Shown here in pieces: positions 39,366 to 49,005 of a DNA stretch of 64,000 bases (the stretch's first letter is position 1; each line of letters begins with the position of its first letter). Position numbers and translations under genes: made by a program. The notes under the pieces were generated by a model. The model made no database searches. It was given only the letters and a program-made list of their open reading frames with translations, and was not told the DNA's origin. The DNA is from Lepas anatifera (Eukaryota; Arthropoda; Thecostraca; Lepadidae), in contig JAOTON010002114.1 of NCBI GenBank assembly GCA_034440635.1, positions 1-64,000 of the forward strand. Direction: 5' to 3'.

Positions 39366-40209
39366 ATGTAATAAACTCAGCTGATGGAAGGCGCGTATAG
39401 GTGGGAAGGGTTAGGCAGGCGCAGTCCCGTGACCTCTCTTGATGTGTGATCGTATTTTCTCTTCCCGGTCAGGACTCTGGCGCAGAAGTTAATAATTTTT
39501 TGGATGCAATGGATTTGTATTTCGCCGCACGTGCTACGGAATTACGGTACGCTATTTTAGGAAGGTTTGGTATTGCGGCATTTCAGCTACGGGTACGATA
39601 TAAGGAATAGCACATTAGGATATTCTAGTAATACTCGTGAAAAACTTAATGCTGATCGGGTAACGGATTAAATATATGATATTACCTGCCCATAAACCTA
39701 TGCAGAGCCTCTCTTTCTTAACGCACGCAGGTACGGGATCAATACCGCCTTCACTAGTAAGGATGCAAGTACACATTCCCCTCTCGAAGAAGGCAAAACC
39801 ACGTTAAAAAAGCGAAACACGGAAAACTGCGTTAGATTGCCTGCCTTGATATTTAACGAAAATGACATAACAACTTTACGGTCAGGTCCTTTTTGGGGGC
39901 ACTGCAGGTCAAATAATGCGGGGATACACTAGATGCTGAAGCTTTTGTCAATGGTGACAAACGGAGCAGGACCATAGCAAATATGTAATACGCATTGGAA
40001 TCCTCTCGGTTAGGTTAATACGATGATTTATGATCTGACCCTGCCGTGCCCAATCCGTAGACTGGCGTCACTTAACGTCAGTTCTAGGTCAGAATGGGTT
40101 ATAATGAACGATTCGAATCACAGTCGCAATGCAAACACAATGACACCAAAATAAAAGCTTTTTACTGAATTAGACAGTTCTAATCTATTACATTGCGAGC
40201 TTACTGAGC
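39366..40209. other. Intergenic, nothing recognised
   Basis: No feature seen. Confidence 0.3.
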
Positions 40210-40469
40210 TTAAAGGGAATGTGGCACCTTCATAACGTGATTTTAACTGAGATAGCCAAGTTGTAAAGCAAGTCGGAAAACCCGGTTCTCGATAATCATT
40301 TGTCTTGGAACTCGAGATTTCCATATAAAAAAGCTAGAACCTACCTGAAATGTACCCCTCATGTACCCTTAGCAGCAGGCAGTGACGGATCTAGGATTTC
40401 GTTAAGGGGGGGGCCCAGGCTCGGAGGGCGCCGAACCTGGGGGGCGCCGAACCTGAGGGGCGCCAATTT

Positions 40470-41005
40470 CAGTGGCGGATCTAACCGGTCGGTTTAGGAG
40501 GGGCAAACTAAAGTCGAAAAGCAAAAAAAAAAAAACGTCACGCAGTAAAAAGCTGCGCTACCAATATCACTTGCCCGTAGAATTTTGGGTATTTGAGGCA
40601 AAAAGCCAAAAAAAACTTCACGGGGTGAAAAGTATGGGCTCGAGATACTTCTTCCTATCCAAGGCTGGCTATACTATGCCTTGCTATACTATGGAGGTCT
40701 GGCTATACTATAACTGAGAATTATTTATATTTACTCCATGATTCTGATGAAGGGCTGTGCCCGAATATATAATCTTCAGTGTTTTTTACATTTCCGGATT
40801 CGAGGGGACAGGTCAGGGAACATCTTATCAACTTATGTTCTGTTTGAAGTTGAGAGTTGGAACACCAAAATCTTGCTTATAAACTAAGAAGGAGTAGGGG
40901 AAAAAGGAGGTTGATCGCTTTGGGGGCGAAAACGCAGATTTGCCCCGAGCTTTTTCGTTTGGGGAATGCCTTTTTAATCCCTCCCCCCCCTTGGATCCGC
41001 CACTG
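40470..41005 (-). mobile_element. 536-bp hAT-type MITE nested in the 7.2-kb element
   Basis: Ends CAGTGGCGGATC / GATCCGCCACTG with the exact 8-bp duplication GCCAATTT (40462-40469, 41006-41013). The right half is the reverse complement of the 47.6-kb MITE (AACACCAAAATCTTGCTTAT and the GCCCCGAGCTTTTTCGTTT phrase). It contains a hammerhead-like CTGATGA...GCCCGAA at 40744-40765. Confidence 0.94.
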
Positions 41006-42939
41006 GCCAATTTACCACCAAAAAGGCGGCCAGTGTCAATGAAGAACGCGTTTAAAAAGGATTTGTAAATGCTTATTTTCATGAAAGCTTCCTCTTAGTG
41101 AGGACATGTTCACGTTTACCATCAAGCATATTTCGGGCCAGCTAAGGACTGGTACCGTGGTAGAAAATGCTGTAAGCACCCACTGACACTAACTGGAGCG
41201 CGATGAGCAAATAATTTAGTTATATTCGGTCATGGTAAAAACTGAGGTGTCGTATCCACCACCTCCACTTATCACAGTTGTCCTGGCTAACGGCTCAATA
41301 CTGAAATACCCGATTGACGCTAACCTGAGCCTCATAGGCCGCAGAACCTCTGCGGGCCTGGGCCCCTGAGTTTTCGGTGACTTCGATGAGTTTATATCGA
41401 GTCCCCTCAGCTGATCTGGGACCGCTTTAGTTAACCAGACTCTCACACTGAACTTGAAACCTATATGTCGCCGCTGAAGCCTATTAAGCTTTTTGGGGCC
41501 CTTTTATTGATATAGGGCCCCCTCAACCGGTCCTGGGCCCTCTGAGCTAAAAGCTGGAGCTCTGAGCCTGAGCCCCAAGCTGGATAAGTGTCCCTTAAGC
41601 TGGTCAGGGTCCCCTGGGTTGGTATTGTTTTCGTTTAACTGATATAGATCCCTTCAGCTTGTTTGGGGCCCGTTGTGCGTATCTGGGCACTAGTTCGTCG
41701 AGGCACCCAGCTAGTCTGGCCCTATTAGTTTTATGGGCCTTCTGAGCTTCTGCAGGTTCCCCTCAGAGTGTCTGGGCCCCATGAGTTGAAAATTGGACCC
41801 CTGGGTTAGTTTTGGGTCCCTGAGCTTATTTAGAAACCGTTTAAATAGGTAGGCACCCCACGCTGGTCTTGAGAATCCTGTGTTGGCGCTGAGGTCAAAT
41901 GGGCTCGTCGGGGGCCCTTATCTGGGGCCCCCTTAACTGGCACGGGCCCCTCAGCTGATTCTGGAGACCCAAAATCCCTCCTACCGGATTCCACCCACGC
42001 CAGATTTCCTGACTCCCTGAGGGCCCCTGGGGGCCATTGGGGATTTTTCCCGCGATCAGCGCTGGGGTCCCTCCCCGAGACAAAGTTTACAACATGTCTC
42101 AGTCTCTATACTCTAGCGTCTGCCAGAGTTGAGCTAGAATAATTTTAGGCACAATTCGCTTCCTCTCGTTACGGCGAATCATCAAATAATGTATAATATG
42201 ACTACAATAGGTTAAAACATAAAAACTACCTGACCTAAGGTTAGATCAAGGCCACCATCTAGCCTAGCATAGTCAGTATGCATATCAATCAACTCACAAT
42301 AACAATAAAAAATTGTATCAAAATACGGGTTTTATCAATATTTCCTGCAAAGCAATTGACCCAAGTCTTAAAACCTGCTTAGGAAGCCCCAGATGAACTC
42401 TCAGAGGTAACATGTCTAAACTTGCAACATGAACCGATAAAGAGGCCTAGGATACCATGATTTGGGGAATCTGAAGGTATTCCAAGCGGCGTCTGCAGAC
42501 ATAGAGCAATTTTTCGGCAAATTTCCGTTTTACCCCATGCATTTTGAATGGAGAGGTCATGATTCGTACCTGTCCCTAGGTCATCGATGGGAAAAATCCC
42601 GCAATAAATGTATTAGTACTTTTTGGGCCCATTATATGGTACAAGTTTGAATTCGATAGATTCACCCTTTTCTTACTTACGCCAACTTAAACATTTTTTG
42701 GGGTGAGGTCACTTGACCTGCACTGGTGACCTGACCTGAGATGACGCAACCTTAAATTTTGAGGGAAAGTTGCGGAATTGATCAATGATAAGGTGTGACA
42801 AGTACTGTGTCGCTTCGCGCCGACGTTTATTCGTGCCACTGGGAGACCTCGAGGGGGTGTTCAAGCACCCCCCCCACGGGCCGGAACGGGGAGCGAATAC
42901 TCTAGAACAGGGCTGAGGCCAAAAGGGAAGGCTCTAAAC

Positions 42940-43195
42940 AATGTCTGCAATTTTTTGGGGTCAAGGTCCTTCAAGGTCATTGACCTATTACGGCACAACC
43001 CAACATATTATGCCTAATTTACGCTATAACTAGCGCTGTGACCAAGCTTACCAATGACTTTTGATCAAGCTCTTGATCATCAAGGCCAGTGACCTTTAAA
43101 ATTGACCTGTAACCTTGATCTAAACACTGAATAACCTTTACTTTGATATAATAGCATACGTCATAATAGGAATCGTAACATTATGCAACGTCATT
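42940..43195 (+). repeat. Dispersed repeat E, partial copy 2
   Basis: GTCAAGGTCCTTCAAGGTCA, then TTGACCTAT, then CACTGAATAACCTTTACTTT and GCATACGTCATAATAGG follow the order seen at 29.4-30.1 kb. Confidence 0.65.
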
Positions 43196-43199
43196 TAGG

Positions 43200-46100
43200 G
43201 GCTGTCCAGGAGTACCTGTGCTCATCAGGGACACCTATGCTCTCTGGGGGGCCTTTGCTTCGATGAGGCACCTGTGCCACCCAGGGGCGCCTTCGCTCCC
43301 CAATGGACGCAACCTAGCTATCCAGGGGCATCTTTGCTGTTCCGGGGGTGCCTTTGATACCCAGTGCCCAAGGGGAGCTTTTTCTTATCCAGGTTCACCT
43401 TGGTATTGAGGGGCGTATTTTTATTCAAGGTAACCTATACTACCCAGTGGCGCCTACCCTATGCAAGGGGCGCTTAGGCTATCCAGGGGGCGGCACTTTG
43501 CTATGCATAGGGCGCCCTTATGCTCTCCATGGGCACCTCATTCAGAGGGTGCCTCTGATATTCAGGAGCGCTTTTCCTATCAACAGGGTACCTGTGCCAT
43601 CTTGGGGCTATTCTTATCAAGGTACGCTGCTGTTATTCAGGAATACCTACACCACTGTCGAGGGTCGCCTTTGCTACCCAGAGGCGCCTTTACTTCTTAG
43701 GAAATTTGGCGCCCCTGCTTTAAGGAGTGCTTCGGCATCGATTGATTGCTCTATTATTGGGCTTAGGTGCACGTGAACCTTGAGCTCATGTAGCGCCCAT
43801 ATTGTTGCTAAGGAACGCTTATGCTATCAAATGTCGCCTTTACTATCCAGGGCCGCTGTTTTATTCAAGGCAGTCTGTTCTATCCACGGGCATCTGATAT
43901 TTCGGGGGCGGTGCCTAGATTATTCAGGAGGCGGTTTTTTCTCTACAGGGGCGCACTATTGCTTTCCAGGGGCGCCGTTACTGCCCAGGGGTGTGTTTCT
44001 ATCCAGGGGCGCATATGCTGTTTAGGTGTATTTTTCAATCACAGACATGATTGAAATACATGCCCCTACGTTATCCTGGGGTGCTTTTTGTCTCCGGTGA
44101 GGCGCTATTTTTCTCTTCCGGGCACCAGTTTATCCAAGGGCACCTATGCTGTCCAGAGAACCTTTGCTATCTAGGGCTGCCTTCGCTGTTAAGGGGCACC
44201 TTTGCTACCCAAAGGGAGAATTTTACTTTCCTGAAGTGCCTATTTCCATCAAAGGGGAACATATGCTATCTTGGAGTGCCTTTGCAAACATGGGGCGCAC
44301 TTTTCTATCCAGGTGCGCCTTTGCACTTGAGGGGGCGCCTCTGCAATCCAGGAGGAGCCCAAAATAGATGGAGAATAAAAATTCTGAAATAAGGCGCTCG
44401 AACACTGAAATAAAGTGCCTAGTTATCAGAAAGAGGCGCTCATCTGCTGAGCGGGGAGGACTGCTGGTTGGTGAGGGCAGCGTTCTCGGAAACGGGGCGC
44501 ACATACTGAAAAAGGCACCCGGTTGCAGCGATGGAGCACTAAGCCTTCAGTTATGGGTTAATGAAATGTGGTTAATAAAGGCAGTTCATGCATAAATTGA
44601 GCGCTCGAGCCCTATAACAGAGCGCGCAACTGTCGGACAGGTGTGCCAAACCATAGACAGAAGGGCAGCTGAAGATGGAGAGGGACACCTATGATATCCT
44701 GGGGGCGCCTGTACTCTCAAGTGAGGCGCTTGTTTTCTTTCTCAGGCGCCTAGTTTATCCATGGCCGCCTATGCTGTCCAGATCATCTATTTCAAGAAGG
44801 GTTAACTTTGCTGTCCAGGGGCGCCTTAGCTATCCAAGGGCGCCTATGATATCTGTAGGGCGCTTTATGCAGAGGGCGCCTAGGCTGTCCAAGGGCGCCG
44901 TCCTAACCAAAGGCCGCCTTTCGCTTCCCTGAAGTGCCTATTTCTATGTAAGGAGTGCATATATTATCTAGGAGTGCCCTTGATATACGGAGACGCCTTT
45001 TTGTCCAGCGGCGCCTTTGCTCTTGAGGGGCGCTGCTCAAATCCAGGGTAGCTGAAGATGGATAAGGGACATCTATGTTATACAGGGGGGAGCCTGTACT
45101 TTCCAATGGGGCGCTCATTTTCCTTCTCAGGCACCTAGTTTATCTAGGGAGCGCATAGGCTATCCAAAGGCGCCTTTGCTTTCGAAGGGGTGCCTTCCTA
45201 GGGGCGCCTTTGCTATCCAGGGGCGCCTTTGCTGTCCAAAGCTCTTATGTTATCCAGGGTTGTCTTTGTTGTCCAGTGGCGCTTTTGCTATCTAAAAGTG
45301 CATATGATATCCATCGGCGCTTTATCCAGTGGGCGCCTGGACTATCAAAGGGCACTTTTTCTATCCAAGGGTTGCATTTATTTTCCTGAAGTGCCTATTT
45401 CTATCTAAGGGGCTCCTATTCTGTCCAGGGCACCTATGTTTCCCAGATTTTCCTTTGCTGTCCAGGGTCGCCTTTGCTGTCCAAGGGCACCTTTCTTAAC
45501 CAAGGGGTGCATTTTGCTTTCCTGGAGCGCCTATTCCTATCTAAAGGGCGCATATGTTATCTAGGAGCGCCTTTGATACCAGGAGGCGTCTTTTTGTCCA
45601 GGGGCGCCTTTGGTCTTGGGGGGGCGCTGCTCCAATGCAGGGCAGCTGAAGGTGGATAAGGGACATCTATGTTATACAGAGGGCGCCTGTACTTCCCAGT
45701 GGGGCGCTCGTTTTCCTTCTCGGGCTCCTAGTTTATCCAGGGGGCGTCTAGGCTATCCAAAGGCGGCTTTTCTATCGAAGGGGTGCCTTCCTAGGGGCGC
45801 CTTTGCTACCCAGGGGCGCCTTTGCTGTCCACGGCACTTGTGTTATCCAGGGTTGTATTTGCTGTCCAGGGGCGCCTTTGCTATCCAAGGGTGCATATGA
45901 CATCCGTAGGCGCTTTTTCCAGTGGGCGCCTAGGCTATAAAAGGGCGCCTTTTCTACCCAAGGTGAGCATTTTATTTTCCTAAAGCGCCTATTTCTATCT
46001 AAGGGGCGCTTATGCTGCCCAGGGCACCTATGTTACCAAGATTTGCCTTTACTGCCCAGGGGCGCCTTTCCTAGCCAAGGGCGCATATTATATCCGTAGG

Positions 46101-47240
46101 GCGCTTCATCCAGTGGGCGCCTAGGCTATCCAAAGGCGGATTTTCTATCGAAGGGGTGCCTTCCTAGGGGCGCCTTTGCTACCCAGGGGTGCCTTTGCTG
46201 TCCACAGCACTTGTGTTATCTAGGGTTTTCTTTGCTATCCAGGGGCGCCTTTGCTATACAAGGGTGCATATGGCATCCGTAGGGCGCTTTTCCAGTAGGC
46301 GCCTAGGCTATCAAAGGGCGCCTTTTTCTACCCAAGGTGAGCGTTTTATTTTCCTAAAGCGTCTATTTCTATCTAAGGGGCGCTTATGCTGTCCAGGGCA
46401 CCTATGTTACCAATATTTGCTTTTTCTACCCAGGGGCGCCTTTCCTAGCCAAGGGCGCATATAGTATCCGTAGGGCGCTTCATCCAGGGGGCGCCTAGGC
46501 TATCTAAAGGCGGTTTTTCTATCGAAGGGGTGCCTTCCTAGGGGCGCCTTTGCTACCCAGGGGCGCCTTTGCTGTCCACAGCACTTAGGGTTGTCTTTGC
46601 TGTCCAGGGGCGCCTTTGCTATCCAAGAGTGCATATGAAATCCATAGGGCGCTTTTTCCAGTGGGCGCCTAGGCTATCAAAGGGCGCCTTTTTCTACCCA
46701 AGGTGAGCATTGTATTTTCTAAAGCGCCTTTTTCTATCTAAGGGGCGCTTATGCTGTCCTGGGCACCTATGTTACCAAGATTTGCCTTTGCAGCCCAGGG
46801 GCGCCTTTCCTAGCCAAGGGCGCATATGATATCCGTAGGGCGCTTCATCCAGGGGGCGCCTAGGCTATACAAAGGCGGCTTTTCTATCGAAGGGGTGCCT
46901 TCCTAGGGGCGCCTTTGCTACCCAGGGGCGCCTTTGCTGTCCAGGGGCGCCTTTGCTATCCAAGGGTGCATATGACAAATGGCATCCGTAGGGCGCTTTT
47001 TCCAGTGGGCGCCTAGGCTATCAAAGGGCGCCTTTTTCTACCCAAGGTGAGCATTTTACTTTCCTAAAGCGCCTATTTCTATCTAAGGGGCGCTTATGCT
47101 GTCCAGTTCACCTATGTTACCAAGATTTGCCTTTGCTGCCCAGGGGCGCCTTTCCTAGCCAAGGGCGCATATGGTATCCGTAGGGCGCTTCATCCAGGGG
47201 GCGCCTAGGCTACTCAGGGGTGCATTAGTTCCCCATGGCG
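43200..47240. repeat. 4-kb GC-rich tandem array with a 370-bp higher-order repeat
   Basis: Imperfect 22-28 bp units built on GGGGCGCCTTTGCTATCCA. From about 45.7 kb a higher-order unit of 365-374 bp repeats (the anchor CTAGGGGCGCCTTTGCTACC is at 45791, 46164, 46538 and 46903). Open frames across it (up to 142 codons) rotate with the unit and are not genes. Confidence 0.92.
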
Positions 47241-47455
47241 CAATCTTGCTATCTAGCGGCGCCTTTTCTTTGCCGGGGCGCTTTTGTTATCTTTCTAAAT
47301 TTCATCTTCAACATTTTACTGGGGTGCAAAAGACCAGTAAAGGCGTCTAGTGTTTGGGCAGGGGCGCTTTGCCATGGTTTTAAGGAGTATGTGTTCATTC
47401 AAGTGGAATAAGTGGTATCTACCACCTTGGCGCACGAAATGGGTACAGGCGCGCC

Positions 47456-47490
47456 GCTCATATCGGGCGCCTTCGGCGCCCGATATGAGC
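47456..47490. other. Perfect 16-bp hairpin near the right end of the 7.2-kb element
   Basis: GCTCATATCGGGCGCC and GGCGCCCGATATGAGC are separated by TTC. It lies 65 bp inside the element's right terminus, a subterminal position where transposase sites often lie. Confidence 0.85.
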
Positions 47491-47586
47491 TGAGCTTTAC
47501 TGGGGCGCTTCGGAGCTAAGGGGGCCCGGGCCTGGCCCCCTTGGATCCGTCACTGGCAGCAGGCCACAGTTGTCATGGCTGTTGGT

Positions 47587-47971
47587 CAGTGGTGGATCCA
47601 AGGGGGAAGGCATTTTCCACCCCCCCCAAACGGAAAAGCTCGGGGCAAAACTATGTTTTTGCCCCCGCAAAGTGATCGACCTCCTTTTTCCCCGACTCCT
47701 TTTTAGTTTATAAGCAAGATTTTGGTGCTTCAAATCTCGACTTCAAAACAGAACCAGTTAAGTTCAGTGTAAATAATGGGCCTTCGACTGGAAAAAGTAT
47801 CCCGAGCCCATATCTTTCTTCCCGTGACGCTTTTTTTTCTTTTCGCCTCAAATACCCAAAATTCTACCGGCAAGGGATATTGTAACGCAGCTTTTGCGGC
47901 ATGACTTTTTTTTTGCTTTTCGACTTTTGACTTTGGTTTGCCCCCAAACCCACCGGCTAGATCCGCCACTG
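47587..47971 (+). mobile_element. 385-bp hAT-type MITE in TTAA-MITE copy 7
   Basis: Ends CAGTGGTGGATC / GATCCGCCACTG with the exact 8-bp duplication CTGTTGGT (47579-47586, 47972-47979). Same family as the 536-bp copy, opposite orientation. Confidence 0.94.
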
Positions 47972-48243
47972 CTGTTGGTGTGACGACATATGCTGACGTG
48001 ATGGTGAGTTTAAGCCAATCGAAGCCCTTGAAGCGTGTTGAATATGGTAGTGGTTGCTAGATCATGACATCATCCACAGGCAGATATTTATTTCTTTCCC
48101 TAGATGAGCATTTTAAAATCAAAATATTGAGCCTATTGTAGATTTTTTCGGAGAAATCATGGACGCTTCCATGATTTTCGGCTAAAAGCCTCCCTAATTA
48201 CACAAAATTCCAGGATTCCACCAAGGTGCTACATTCCCTTGAA

Positions 48244-48558
48244 GCCAATTTATCAATGCATTTCCGATGAAAGAGTCTGGGCTATTGCCGGAACTCAGTT
48301 CAGGAATGCAATAAATCCCATCGATAGCTGTTGCACTTATCGACATTATAAAACGCGTGTCGCAGAGCAGTAAATTAAGTTCACTTTAACTGCTGACCAA
48401 CTAATTTATTTAGCATAGTTCACTTGAACTTGACCGTTGACGATACCTGAAAAGAGCGAAGCCTGAAATTTAAGTCCGAGTTGTGAAAGGGACTAATCGA
48501 TAGACATATCAAGTATTCCGTGGCTGCGCGCCGCTCTCTTTTACTGCAGGTAAACAGC
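48244..48558. other. Intergenic, nothing recognised
   Basis: Short stretch between two MITE copies. Confidence 0.3.
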
Positions 48559-48562
48559 TTAA

Positions 48563-49001
48563 AGGGAATGCAGCACCTTGGTCGAATCCTGGAATTTAGT
48601 GTAATTAGGCGTACTTTTAGCCGAAAATAATGAGACCACTCATGATTTCTCTGAAAAATGTGCAATAAGCTCAATATTTTGATTTTTAAAAAAGCTGCTC
48701 TAGGAAAATAAATAAATATCTGCCTGTGGATGATGTCATGATCTGGCAACCACTACCATACCCGAAACGCTTTAAAGGATTCGATTAGCTGGTGCTTGTC
48801 GTGACCTCAGCATATGTCGTCACACCAACAACTGTGTCCTGCTGCTAAGGGTACATGAGGGGTACATTGCAGGTAGGTTTTAGCTTTTTCTACGGAAATC
48901 TCGAGGTCCAAGACAAATTATATCGAGTACCGGGTTTTCAGACTTGCTTTACAACTTGGCTATCTCATTTAAAATCACGTTATGAAGGTGCCACATTCCC
49001 T
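48563..49001 (+). mobile_element. TTAA-MITE copy 8
   Basis: A 439-bp forward copy, AGGGAATGCAGCACC to GGTGCCACATTCCCT, with TTAA on both sides. The central palindrome has decayed to TGACCTCA. Confidence 0.93.
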
Positions 49002-49005
49002 TTAA

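Larger units (their letters stand above)
40380..47555. mobile_element. 7.2-kb non-autonomous hAT-type element
   Basis: Ends CAGTGACGGATC and GATCCGTCACTG are perfect inverted repeats, flanked by the exact 8-bp duplication GCAGCAGG (40372-40379, 47556-47563). C-A-G ends and an 8-bp duplication fit hAT. No transposase frame was found. In order, the interior holds a 536-bp nested MITE, a GGGCCCC-type degenerate repeat (41490-42060), TGACCT-rich sequence (42100-42790), a copy of dispersed repeat E (42940-43195), a 4-kb GGGGCGCC array and a 16-bp-stem hairpin near the right end. Confidence 0.93.
40214..48239 (-). mobile_element. TTAA-MITE copy 7, split by two hAT-type insertions
   Basis: MITE sequence runs 40214-40379, resumes at 47564-47586 and again at 47980-48239. 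Subtracting the two inserts and their 8-bp duplications leaves 449 bp, the exact family length. TTAA is at left; the right site has decayed to TGAA. Confidence 0.95.

Noticed and set aside
43218..46464. Many 60-140 codon frames in the GGGGCGCC array
   Set aside because: Frames shift with unit length, show no domain, and lie inside a transposon.
43200..47240. CRISPR-like appearance of regularly spaced repeats
   Set aside because: Units are degenerate, have no unique spacers and sit in an animal transposon with no Cas genes.
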